A DNA stretch of 6,409 bases from Cyanobacteriota bacterium (GTDB lineage: Bacteria; Cyanobacteriota; Cyanobacteriia; Phormidesmidales; Phormidesmidaceae). Below, piece after piece: positions 1-6,321 of this stretch. Where the stretch lies: contig JAQCHG010000101.1 of assembly GCA_027619675.1 (NCBI GenBank), positions 1-6,409 of the forward strand, written 5' to 3'. The translations under genes were made by a program, and so were the position numbers. The notes under the pieces were generated by a model. It saw nothing but the letters and a program-made list of their open reading frames with translations. It made no database searches and was not told the origin of the DNA. Numbering within the stretch: the stretch's first letter is position 1; every line of letters starts with the position of its first letter.

Positions 1-2678
1 CATCCCCCTTACCCGACCCCCGACCCGCCCTCAACTACATTCCCTCGTCCGCGTCGATCTACAGCCCCCAACCCTACGACCAGGACAATTCCTTCCTGAT
101 TGTGGGGGAGCGGTTGAATGCCAGCGGTTCCAAAAAGTGCCGCACTATGCTGAACGCGGAAGACTGGGATGGGCTGGTGGCCCTGGCGCGATCGCAGGTG
201 AAAGAGGGAGCCCACGTCCTCGATGTGAACGTGGATTATGTCGGACGCGACGGTGAACGCGACATGCACGAACTGGTGTCCCGGCTGGTCACCAACGTCA
301 CCCTGCCGCTGATGCTCGACTCCACCGAGTGGCAAAAAATGGAGGCAGGGCTAAAGGTCGCGGGCGGTAAGTGCATCCTCAACTCCACCAACTACGAAGA
401 CGGCGATGAGCGCTTCTTCAAGGTGCTGGAACTGGCCAAGACCTACGGGGCGGGCATCGTGGTCGGCACCATTGACGAAGACGGCATGGCGCGGACGGCG
501 GAGAAGAAATTCCAGATCGCCCAGCGTGCTTACCGCGATGCCCTGGAATACGGCATTCCGGCACGGGAACTGTTCTTTGATACCTTGGCGCTGCCGATTT
601 CAACGGGGATCGAAGAGGACCGGGTGAACGGTAAAGAAACCATTGAATCGATTCGCCTGATTCGCGAACATCTGCCCGGTTGCCACATTATGCTAGGGGT
701 GTCCAACGTCTCCTTTGGCCTGAATCCGGCGGCGCGAGTGACGCTGAACTCGGTGTTCCTCCACGAAGCGATGCAGGTGGGCCTCGATGGGGCGATCGTC
801 AGTGCCGCCAAAATCCTACCCCTCGCCAAGATCGACCCCGATCACCAAAAGGTCTGCCGCGACCTGATCTACGACAATCGCGAGTACGACGGCGATATCG
901 TCACCTACGATCCCCTGACGAAGCTGACGACGCTATTTGAAGGCAAGAGCCTGAAGAAAAAAGAGGCGATCGCCAAAGACCTGCCTATCGAAGAACAGCT
1001 CAAGCAGCACATCATCGACGGCGAACGCATCGGTCTGGAAGACGCCCTGGCGAATGCCCTAAAACAGTACGAACCCCTCCACATCATCAATACCTTCTTG
1101 CTCGACGGCATGAAGGTGGTGGGGGAACTGTTCGGTTCCGGGCAAATGCAGCTCCCGTTCGTGCTGCAATCCGCCCAAACCATGAAAGCGGCAGTCGCCT
1201 ACCTAGAACCCTTCATGGAAAAGTCTGACAGTGACGGTTCCGGCAAGGGCACCTTCATCATTGCCACCGTGAAGGGCGACGTTCACGACATTGGCAAAAA
1301 CCTGGTGGACATCATCCTGTCCAACAACGGCTACAAGGTGGTCAACCTGGGCATCAAGCAGCCGGTGGAAAACATCATCCAGGCGTACCGCGAGCACAAC
1401 GCCGACTGCATCGCCATGAGCGGCCTGCTGGTGAAGTCCACCGCTTTTATGAAAGACAACCTGGCCACCTTCAACGAGGCAGGCATCACCGTCCCCGTCA
1501 TCCTCGGCGGTGCCGCCCTCACCCCCAAGTTCGTTCATGAAGACTGCCAGAACACCTACAACGGCAAGGTCGTTTACGGCAAAGACGCCTTCGCCGACCT
1601 CCACTTTATGGACAAACTCATGCCCGCGAAGGCAGAGGGAAATTGTGATGATTTGAAGGGCTTTTTGGACGAGGCAGAACAAGGAGTAGGGAGTAGGGAA
1701 CAGGGAGTAGGAAATAGGGAACAGGCGGTCAGCGCAGAGACTGATACTTTAATGCCTGATCCCCAATCCCTAATCCCTCATACTGAGGACACCACCCGCT
1801 CCGAGGCGGTCGAAATTGCCATTCCTCGACCCAAACCGCCGTTCTGGGGCACGAAGATTCTCAATCCTGAGGACATTCCCCTAGAGGAGGTGCTTGGGTA
1901 TCTGGATTTGCAGGCGCTGTTCGCGGGCCAGTGGCAGTTCCGCAAGCCCAAAGAGCAGTCGCGGGAGGAGTATGACGCCTTTTTGCAGGAGACGGTATAT
2001 CCCATTCTGGACAAGTGGAAGGCGCGCATTCTGGCGGAAAAGCTGCTGCATCCGCAAATCGTGTACGGCTACTTTCCCTGCCTAGCGGAGGGCAATTCCC
2101 TGCACATCTACGATCCGGCAGTGGTGAGTGGCGCAATCCAAAATCCAAAATCCAAAATCCAAAATCCCACCCCGATCGCCACCTTCACCTTCCCCCGCCA
2201 AAAATCCCTGCGGCGGCTCTGCATTGCGGACTTCTTCCTGCCCAAGGATCAGGCCCAACCGGGGGAATTCGACGTGTTCCCGATGCAGGCGGTGACGGTG
2301 GGGGAAATTGCGACGGAATTTGCCCAAACGCTCTTCCAAGCGGATCAGTACACCGATTACCTCTACTACTACGGGCTATCGGTGCAGACGGCGGAGGCGA
2401 TCGCGGAGTGGTGCCACGCCCGCATCCGCCAAGAGCTGGGCTTTGGGGAGTTGGAGCCCACTAGCATCCGGGAAATCCTGCAACAGCGCTACCAGGGCTC
2501 CCGCTATAGCTTTGGGTATCCCGCCTGCCCCCACATTCCCGACCAGTTTATTCAGTTGGATCTGCTCCAGGCCGATCGCATTGGCATGCATATGGATGAG
2601 AGTGAGCAACTCTATCCTGAGCAGTCCACCACCGCCATCATTGCCTACCATCCCGTGGCGAAATACTTCAGCGCCTAG
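1..2678 (+). CDS. metH: Cobalamin-dependent methionine synthase, 5'-truncated by the window edge
   Basis: Cytoplasmic enzyme moving a methyl group from 5-methyl-THF via cobalamin to homocysteine. The frame is open from base 3 with no stop, so the GTG at 102 is internal: in-frame residues before it ([15 protein letters not shown]) already read as MetH linker. The homocysteine/zinc domain, roughly 300-350 residues, lies upstream. Visible domains, in order: pterin-binding, with [11 protein letters not shown] (nt 105-137), LDSTEW (315-332) and GVSNVSFG (from 696); cobalamin cap, with [13 protein letters not shown] (from 1119); B12-binding, with the DxHxxG signature in GDVHDIGKN (cobalt-ligating His; DVHDIG at 1278-1295); a long linker; and the AdoMet activation domain, with [23 protein letters not shown] and [10 protein letters not shown] (2502-2531), ending [10 protein letters not shown]. 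All visible functional motifs are intact. Oddity: heptamer repeats are translated in the linker and within the activation domain. The family assignment is secure; only the true start is unseen. Confidence 0.97.
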   Translation, partial: SPLPDPRPALNYIPSSASIYSPQPYDQDNSFLIVGERLNASGSKKCRTMLNAEDWDGLVALARSQVKEGAHVLDVNVDYVGRDGERDMHELVSRLVTNVTLPLMLDSTEWQKMEAGLKVAGGKCILNSTNYEDGDERFFKVLELAKTYGAGIVVGTIDEDGMARTAEKKFQIAQRAYRDALEYGIPARELFFDTLALPISTGIEEDRVNGKETIESIRLIREHLPGCHIMLGVSNVSFGLNPAARVTLNSVFLHEAMQVGLDGAIVSAAKILPLAKIDPDHQKVCRDLIYDNREYDGDIVTYDPLTKLTTLFEGKSLKKKEAIAKDLPIEEQLKQHIIDGERIGLEDALANALKQYEPLHIINTFLLDGMKVVGELFGSGQMQLPFVLQSAQTMKAAVAYLEPFMEKSDSDGSGKGTFIIATVKGDVHDIGKNLVDIILSNNGYKVVNLGIKQPVENIIQAYREHNADCIAMSGLLVKSTAFMKDNLATFNEAGITVPVILGGAALTPKFVHEDCQNTYNGKVVYGKDAFADLHFMDKLMPAKAEGNCDDLKGFLDEAEQGVGSREQGVGNREQAVSAETDTLMPDPQSLIPHTEDTTRSEAVEIAIPRPKPPFWGTKILNPEDIPLEEVLGYLDLQALFAGQWQFRKPKEQSREEYDAFLQETVYPILDKWKARILAEKLLHPQIVYGYFPCLAEGNSLHIYDPAVVSGAIQNPKSKIQNPTPIATFTFPRQKSLRRLCIADFFLPKDQAQPGEFDVFPMQAVTVGEIATEFAQTLFQADQYTDYLYYYGLSVQTAEAIAEWCHARIRQELGFGELEPTSIREILQQRYQGSRYSFGYPACPHIPDQFIQLDLLQADRIGMHMDESEQLYPEQSTTAIIAYHPVAKYFSA
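12..25. repeat. Two tandem copies of heptamer CCCGACC
   Basis: CCCGACC occurs twice back to back at 12-18 and 19-25, inside the proline-rich metH linker before the pterin domain. With two copies this may be chance or the edge of an array cut by the window. It is noted because the same gene holds clear heptamer arrays further on. Confidence 0.35.
1683..1724. repeat. Six-unit degenerate heptamer array (GGAGTAG/GGAACAG type) in metH
   Basis: Six consecutive 7-base units are seen: GGAGTAG, GGAGTAG, GGAACAG, GGAGTAG, GAAATAG, GGAACAG. It is translated in frame as [14 protein letters not shown], in the linker between the B12-binding and activation domains. The 42-base length is a multiple of three, so this whole array keeps the frame. 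It matches the short tandemly repeated repetitive (STRR) class known from cyanobacteria; that class name comes from general knowledge, while the units are seen directly. Confidence 0.85.
1761..1781. repeat. Three-unit heptamer array, inverted relative to 1683-1724
   Basis: Units are CCCCAAT, CCCTAAT, CCCTCAT. The reverse complement reads as GGATTAG/GGATTGG-type units, related to the array at 1683-1724 in opposite orientation. The two arms are 36 bases apart, so together they look like one inverted-repeat element. It is translated as PQSLIPH within the same MetH linker. Confidence 0.7.
2135..2167. repeat. AATCCAA heptamer array, four perfect copies plus a partial, in metH
   Basis: AATCCAA is repeated exactly at 2135, 2142, 2149 and 2156, followed by AATCC. 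It is read in frame as [11 protein letters not shown], between HIYDPAVV and TFTFPRQ of the AdoMet activation domain, probably a surface loop between strands. Because the unit is 7 bases, all three forward frames give the same NPKSKIQ cycle and none contains a stop. Confidence 0.9.
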
Positions 2679-2782
2679 GGTTGTTCACCTTCCTCTGGTG
2701 TGGTTTGTGGGGGGTGGATGCCTGACTGGATGTGTTGCCGCACCCACGCCCGGAAGGCCCTCACCAGTGCCAGATAGTCCAC
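2675..2782 (-). CDS. Possible small ORF, 35 codons, unrecognised
   Basis: Reading the reverse strand from GTG (2780-2782) gives a 35-residue peptide beginning [19 protein letters not shown], an amphipathic basic helix, with a Pro/Glu-rich tail. Its stop shares the palindrome CTAG (2675-2678) with the metH stop, so the two would be tail-to-tail overlapping. GAGG lies 7-8 bases before the GTG as a possible ribosome binding site. No homologue is recognised. An ORF this short can arise by chance, and I see no promoter, so the call is weak. Confidence 0.2.
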   Translation of the reverse strand: MDYLALVRAFRAWVRQHIQSGIHPPQTTPEEGEQP

Positions 2783-2835
2783 TGACAGCCCTCAGGGATT
2801 TTTCACCCAGGGGGAAAGGAAGCCTCTAGAATCCT

Positions 2836-2883
2836 AGGGACAGCGATCGCGATGCCCGGTCGCGGCGAAAAGGATCGGTCCCT
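2836..2883 (+). promoter_or_regulatory. Leader hairpin enclosing the ribosome binding site of the AI-2E gene
   Basis: AGGGAC (2836-2841) pairs with GTCCCT (2878-2883), and CGATC (2844-2848) with GATCG (2873-2877), with a two-base AG bulge: 11 bp in total. GCGA (2849-2852) and TCGC (2860-2863) could form an inner hairpin. The Shine-Dalgarno-like AAAAGGA (2868-2874) sits partly in the stem, and the outer stem ends one base before the GTG start codon. The pairing is seen directly; translational control is inference. Confidence 0.4.
2843..2850. repeat. HIP1 octamer GCGATCGC (intergenic copy)
   Basis: This is the only non-coding one of nine exact HIP1 palindromes here; the others start at 188, 966, 2397, 2989, 3042, 3685, 4928 and 5668. 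This over-representation is a known hallmark of many cyanobacterial genomes. The copy also forms part of the left arm of the 2836-2883 hairpin. Confidence 0.9.
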
Positions 2884-4023
2884 GTGAAGCTCTCTGACTG
2901 GATTAGCCTGATTTGTCTGCTGATTGCCCTGGTGATTTTGTGGCGATTTCGGCAGATTGTGCTGCTGTTGTTTGCGGCGGTGGTGATTGCGATCGCCCTC
3001 AACAGCCTGGTGCGGTACTTGATGAACCGTTTAGGGGTGTCGCGATCGCAGGCAGTGGGGCTGACGGCGGGCATTGTGCTGTTGGGGTTAGGGCTGTTCA
3101 CGGTGCTGGTGCTGCCCCTGTTTATCAATCAGTTTGAGCAACTGCTGCTGCTGATTCCCCAAGGGTTTAACCGCCTCCGCACCTGGGGCATTGATACCCT
3201 CAACAGCCCGCCCCAATGGTTGCCCGATCAATTCACCTCGGCGGAAATCCCCCAGTTTTCTGACCTAATCCAGCAATTTGTCAACCTGGGCACCGAGGTG
3301 TTCGGCAATTTCTTCAGCTTCTTCTCGGGGTCCCTCACCATTCTGTTGCAGATTCTGCTGCTGCTGGTGATCACCATGATGTTGCTGAGCAACCCCCTGG
3401 CCTATCGTCGGCTGCTGTTGCGGCTGTTTCCCTCTTGGTATCGGCGGCGGGCCGACGAGATTTTGACCAAATGCGAAACCGCGCTGATGTCATGGTTAGG
3501 CGGGGTCTCCATGAGTTCTCTGTTCGTGGCCACCGTCAGCTTTTTGGGGCTGTTAGCGTTGCGGGTGCCCTTTCCCTTTGCCAATGCGGTGTTGGCAGGA
3601 GTGTTTAACTTCATCCCCAACATTGGCCCCACCCTCAGCGCCGTTTTCCCGATCATTGTCGCCCTGTCCCAATCCTTTGGCAGCGCGATCGCGGTGATTG
3701 TGCTCTATGTGCTGATCCAAAACCTAGAGAGCTACTGGTTTAGCCCCATGATGATGCAGCAGCAGGTATCCCTCCTACCCGCTGCGACCCTAACGGGGCA
3801 AATCTTTTTTGCCACCTTCCTGGGTCCCGTTGGCCTGATTTTGGCCCTACCCCTCACGGTGGTGTGCAAAACCTGGATTGAAGAAGCCTGGATTATTGAT
3901 GTGTTGGAGAAAGGGAAGCCGGAGGCCAACTTGCCCCCATTGACTCCCCCGATGCCTCCTGAGGACAGTGGAGAAGCACCGGATCAGGCTCAACCCATCG
4001 CTGACAAGGCGGACACCCCCTGA
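2884..4023 (+). CDS. AI-2E family (PerM/UPF0118) membrane transporter
   Basis: This 379-residue inner-membrane protein is of normal length for the AI-2E_transport family, whose members export or antiport varied, often unknown, small molecules. Hydrophobic segments lie at about residues 6-22, 24-42, 57-80, 150-170, 208-226, 232-262, 264-280 and 304-328, with a soluble stretch at 82-145 between the third and fourth, as in the family. Family-like motifs are FNFIPNIGPTLSA (241-253), IQNLESYWFSPMMMQQQV (278-295) and FLGPVGLILALPLTVV (312-327). The tail (346-379) is proline- and acid-rich and probably disordered. The GTG start is chosen because an in-frame stop lies at 2827-2829 with no other start codon between, and AAAAGGA lies 9 bases upstream. 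The substrate cannot be predicted; an autoinducer-2 role should not be assumed. Confidence 0.93.
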   Translation: MKLSDWISLICLLIALVILWRFRQIVLLLFAAVVIAIALNSLVRYLMNRLGVSRSQAVGLTAGIVLLGLGLFTVLVLPLFINQFEQLLLLIPQGFNRLRTWGIDTLNSPPQWLPDQFTSAEIPQFSDLIQQFVNLGTEVFGNFFSFFSGSLTILLQILLLLVITMMLLSNPLAYRRLLLRLFPSWYRRRADEILTKCETALMSWLGGVSMSSLFVATVSFLGLLALRVPFPFANAVLAGVFNFIPNIGPTLSAVFPIIVALSQSFGSAIAVIVLYVLIQNLESYWFSPMMMQQQVSLLPAATLTGQIFFATFLGPVGLILALPLTVVCKTWIEEAWIIDVLEKGKPEANLPPLTPPMPPEDSGEAPDQAQPIADKADTP

Positions 4024-4073
4024 TCGGCATCGCCCCATCAACCTAGCTACCGCCTATGGATAGACTCGGGTTT

Positions 4074-4108
4074 CCCCCCAACCGCCTGGGTTTTGAATTC
4101 CAGGGGGG
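4074..4108. other. GC-rich dyad after the AI-2E gene
   Basis: CCTGG (4085-4089) and CCAGG (4100-4104) form a 5-bp stem with a 10-base loop. Alternatively CCCCCC (4074-4079) pairs with GGGGGG (4103-4108). The two forms are mutually exclusive. It starts about 50 bases after the transporter stop. No T-run follows on either strand, so it is not a canonical intrinsic terminator; it could aid transcript termination or 3' end stability. Confidence 0.35.
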
Positions 4109-4180
4109 AGCGGGCGCGTCCTGTGGCCAGCCAGAACCCTGCGGCTATCAACATTGATGATGCCGTGATCTGCTAAGCCT

Positions 4181-4222
4181 AAAATTGTCGGTTGGGCTTC
4201 ACTTCATGCTACCCAACCGACA
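4181..4222 (-). terminator. Probable intrinsic terminator of pckA
   Basis: TGTCGGTTGGG (4186-4196) and CCCAACCGACA (4212-4222) form a perfect 11-bp stem with a 15-base loop. On the reverse strand the stem is followed by ATTTTAGG, a short U-tract. It begins about 30 bases beyond the pckA stop. No T-run follows on the + strand, so it serves pckA rather than the convergent transporter gene. The short U-tract makes it a moderate-strength call. Confidence 0.75.
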
Positions 4223-4252
4223 CAGACCCACAAGGTGAACGCTGACAGACCA

Positions 4253-5986
4253 CTAGCCTCGGGGGGCAGCGGCGAGGATCTCCGCCGAGACCCCATCAAA
4301 GCGCTTGAAGTTTTCGATAAATCGCTGGGCTAGGGCATGGGCCTGCTGGTCATAGGCGGCGGGGTTTTGCCAAGTGGTGCGGGGGTTCAAAACCTCCGTG
4401 GGCACCCCCGGCACCGTTTCGGGCACCAGCACCCTAAAGATGGGGTGGGCGTGGCAAGGTACGCCATTCAGTACGCCGCTGAGGGCAGCCCGCACCATGG
4501 CGCGGGTGTGGTGAATGGACAGCCGTTTGCCCACCCCATAGGGTCCACCCGACCAGCCAGTATTGATCAGATACACCGTAGCCCGGTGCTGGTGTTCCAG
4601 CAGTCGCCGCCCCAACATTTCTGCATAGACCGTGGCAGAGAGGGGCAGGAAGGGCTTGCCAAAGCAGGCGGAGAAGGTGGCTTGGGGTTCAGTGATGCCC
4701 CGTTCTGTCCCCGCCAGTTTGCTGGTGTAGCCCGACAGGAAGTGGTACATGGCCTGGGCATTGGTGAGCTTAGCAATGGGGGGCAGCACCCCAAAGGCGT
4801 CGGCAGTGAGAAAGATAACGGTGCTGGGGTGGCCACCAAGGGCGGGGATAACACTGCGATCGATGTGGGTGACGGGGTAGGCGACCCGTGTGTTTTCCGT
4901 GAGGCTGCCGTCTTCATAGTCGGGGTGGCGATCGCCCGCCAAAGGTACATTTTCCACCACGGCCCCAAAGCGAATGGCATCCCAAATTTCCGGTTCCTGG
5001 TCGCGGGAGAGGTGAATGGTTTTGGCGTAGCAGCCCCCCTCAAAGTTGAACACCCCCGTGGGGGACCAGCCATGCTCATCATCACCAATCAAAGCCCGCT
5101 CTGGGTCCGCCGATAGGGTGGTTTTGCCCGTGCCCGACAGACCAAAGAAGAGGGCCGTATTGCCGTCCCCATCCATATTGGCGGAGCAGTGCATGGGCAA
5201 CACGTCACATTTGGTCATGAAATAATTCATCAGGGAGAAAACTGACTTCTTGATCTCCCCGGCATAGCGAGAGCCCCCAATAATCACTAGGCGCTTGGCA
5301 AAATTCAGCACGATAAAGGCTTCGCTATGGATGCCGTCGTCAATATCGGGATCCCCCTTCAAACCGGGCACCGCAATTACGGTAAAGTCGGCTTGGTGAT
5401 GGGCCAATTCTGCCGCCGTGGGGCGAATGAACATCTGGTGGGCAAAGAGATTGTGGGAGGCCAATTCGGTGATGATTCTCACCCCTTTGCGATAGGCCAG
5501 ATCAGCCCCGACATAGCCATCGAAAATATAGAGATCGCGCCCTTGTACATAGGACAGAATCCGCGTGTAGAGGCGATTAAAGGTAGCCTCAGAAATGGCG
5601 ACGTTTTCATGGTTCCAGTGGATTTCTTCGCGGCTACTGGGTTCATCCACAATGAATTTGTCGTTAGGCGATCGCCCAGTATATTTACCCGTTTTCACAC
5701 AGAGGGAACCGTTGTCCGCCAGCACCCCTTCCCCCCGACGAAGGGCATGTTCAATCAACTCTGAAACGGAAAGGTTGTGGTAGACATGCCCCAAGTTCTG
5801 CATTTTTAGGGCTTCTAGCCCACGGGGCAGGGACTTAGGCGGCGCATAGGAAGCCCAGGGTTGATGGTCTGTCAGCAAGCTTTTGGGTAAATGTTTAAGC
5901 CCAGGGGGAGGTTCTAAGGCTAACTCTGCCAGGGAACTGGCAAGGGGTGTGTGGTGGTTGTTTAGGACGGCGTTGGTAGGGGTCAT
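4253..5986 (-). CDS. pckA: Phosphoenolpyruvate carboxykinase (ATP)
   Basis: Cytoplasmic enzyme converting oxaloacetate plus ATP to PEP, CO2 and ADP, linking the C4-acid pool to gluconeogenesis or, in reverse, to anaplerosis. With the start at 5986 it has 577 residues. ATP-type signatures are intact: GRSPNDKFIV (104-113, substrate Arg), MFIRP, HCSAN (266-270, metal His), P-loop GLSGTGKTT (282-290), GDDEHGW (301-307), ENTRVAYP (364-371), LTADAFGVLPP (393-403) and KLAGTERGITEP (423-434). The ATG at 5986 is chosen because AAGAGGA (6001-5995) sits about 9 bases upstream. It would be flush against the ATG at 5995, and the TTG at 6076 lies inside a dyad with no clear ribosome binding site. Compared with the usual 525-540 residues, about 50 extra Pro- and Leu-rich N-terminal residues precede GLEALKMQNLGHVYHN, where alignment to the family begins. 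The gene is convergent with the transporter gene. Confidence 0.97.
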   Translation of the reverse strand: MTPTNAVLNNHHTPLASSLAELALEPPPGLKHLPKSLLTDHQPWASYAPPKSLPRGLEALKMQNLGHVYHNLSVSELIEHALRRGEGVLADNGSLCVKTGKYTGRSPNDKFIVDEPSSREEIHWNHENVAISEATFNRLYTRILSYVQGRDLYIFDGYVGADLAYRKGVRIITELASHNLFAHQMFIRPTAAELAHHQADFTVIAVPGLKGDPDIDDGIHSEAFIVLNFAKRLVIIGGSRYAGEIKKSVFSLMNYFMTKCDVLPMHCSANMDGDGNTALFFGLSGTGKTTLSADPERALIGDDEHGWSPTGVFNFEGGCYAKTIHLSRDQEPEIWDAIRFGAVVENVPLAGDRHPDYEDGSLTENTRVAYPVTHIDRSVIPALGGHPSTVIFLTADAFGVLPPIAKLTNAQAMYHFLSGYTSKLAGTERGITEPQATFSACFGKPFLPLSATVYAEMLGRRLLEHQHRATVYLINTGWSGGPYGVGKRLSIHHTRAMVRAALSGVLNGVPCHAHPIFRVLVPETVPGVPTEVLNPRTTWQNPAAYDQQAHALAQRFIENFKRFDGVSAEILAAAPRG

Positions 5987-5994
5987 GGGAAACA

Positions 5995-6001
5995 TCCTCT
6001 T
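5995..6001 (-). promoter_or_regulatory. Ribosome binding site deciding the pckA start
   Basis: The reverse strand reads AAGAGGA immediately followed by TG of the ATG at 5995-5993, then TTTCCC and a second in-frame ATG at 5986-5984. The spacing fits only the second ATG. Confidence 0.7.
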
Positions 6002-6031
6002 CAAAACTGTTTTGCATAGCGGACAATGCAA
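6002..6031 (-). promoter_or_regulatory. Two overlapping palindromes in the pckA leader
   Basis: CAAAAC-T-GTTTTG (6002-6014) is a perfect odd-length palindrome that directly abuts the ribosome binding site. TTGCAT-N8-ATGCAA (6012-6031) is a 6-bp-arm inverted repeat overlapping it by three bases. They resemble operator half-site pairs; as RNA, the first could form a 5-bp stem with a 3-base loop. No regulator is recognised. Confidence 0.4.
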
Positions 6032-6063
6032 CTCCGGTTTTGTCGGGTTAGAGGGGGAGTTTA

Positions 6064-6082
6064 GGGACGTTCCCAAACGCCC
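6064..6082 (-). promoter_or_regulatory. Hairpin near the expected 5' end of pckA mRNA
   Basis: On the reverse strand GGGCGTT and AACG-T-CCC form a 7-bp stem with one bulged T and the loop TGGG. If the -10 box at 6091-6096 is used, this hairpin would stand almost at the transcript's 5' end. It contains the TTG codon at 6076-6074, which argues against that codon as the start. Confidence 0.4.
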
Positions 6083-6090
6083 ATTCAGTG

Positions 6091-6130
6091 ATTATGAACC
6101 CATCTCATAAACCTCTCATCAAGCGTCTCA
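6091..6130 (-). promoter_or_regulatory. Candidate pckA promoter: CATAAT with three TGAGA direct repeats
   Basis: The reverse strand reads TGAGA-N7-TGAGA-N6-TGAGA-N6-CATAAT. CATAAT (6096-6091) resembles a -10 box. No good TTGACA-like hexamer stands 16-18 bases before it; instead TGAGA units (6130-6126, 6118-6114, 6107-6103) lie 12 and 11 bases apart, about one helical turn. This arrangement recalls OmpR-type response-regulator sites, but no known consensus is matched. The predicted transcript start, near 6084, leaves a leader of roughly 100 bases. Confidence 0.35.
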
Positions 6131-6163
6131 CCCAGGGGCTATGAAACCCAAGCCGTTTCAATA

Positions 6164-6214
6164 GTCTTCAGGGGTTCCAACCCAGGCGAAGATACCTAGC
6201 TCAGAGCGCTTAGG
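6164..6214. other. Adjacent imperfect hairpins upstream of pckA
   Basis: The first combines TCTTC/GAAGA (6165-6169, 6188-6192) around GGGTT-CC-AACCC (6172-6183). The second pairs CCTAGC (6195-6200) with GCTTAGG (6208-6214), with one bulged T. TAGCTCAG here resembles a tRNA D-arm, but no acceptor stem or T-arm fits. Function is unknown. Confidence 0.25.
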
Positions 6215-6234
6215 CAGGTGGGGAGTCCAGAATC

Positions 6235-6273
6235 AAAAATAGCGGTTACTGAATGCAGAGCCCAAAACCGCTA
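6235..6273 (-). terminator. Terminator-like hairpin on the reverse strand
   Basis: TAGCGGTT (6240-6247) and AACCGCTA (6266-6273) form a perfect 8-bp stem with an 18-base loop. Read on the reverse strand the stem runs straight into TTTTTGATT, which fits an intrinsic terminator for a transcript entering from beyond the right edge. The long loop and moderate GC of the stem weaken the call. The + strand has no T-run after the stem. Confidence 0.45.
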
Positions 6274-6321
6274 AACCCAAAAATCAAGTTGCTGTAGCGA
6301 CGAACAAGGAGCGGGGCAACA

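Noticed and set aside
102..104. GTG as the metH start
   Set aside because: The frame is open further left, and the residues before it fit the MetH inter-domain linker. The homocysteine domain must lie upstream.
1203..1682. 159-codon reverse ORF across the metH B12 domain
   Set aside because: It is a mirror frame of a conserved domain, Val/His/Asp-rich, without motif or plausible context.
1683..1781. CRISPR array
   Set aside because: Units are 7 bases with no spacers between them. Repeat length and structure do not fit CRISPR, and no cas genes are present.
2015..2464. Forward ORF overlapping metH in another frame
   Set aside because: It is a Gly/Pro/Arg-rich shadow of GC-rich codons with no family features. 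metH in its own frame is conserved throughout.
2765..2803. Terminator for metH (CAGTG/CACTG stem, then CCCTCAGGG and ATTTTT)
   Set aside because: The 5-bp stem is 14 bases from the T-run, and the adjacent CCC-TCA-GGG stem has only 3 bp. This is too weak to call.
4337..5116. 259-codon + strand ORF inside pckA
   Set aside because: It lies antisense to the catalytic core of pckA, is low-complexity and Gly-rich, and has no recognisable motif.
5987..6076. PckA starting at TTG 6076 with a CxxC (HCPLC) segment
   Set aside because: No clear ribosome binding site precedes the TTG. The codon sits in a hairpin close to the predicted transcript start, and AAGAGGA is well placed for ATG 5986. The CPLC is probably chance.
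6191..6262. tRNA-like stretch around TAGCTCAG
   Set aside because: Only the D-arm resemblance holds. No matching 7-bp acceptor stem, anticodon stem or GGTTCGAAT-type T-arm is found at the right spacing.
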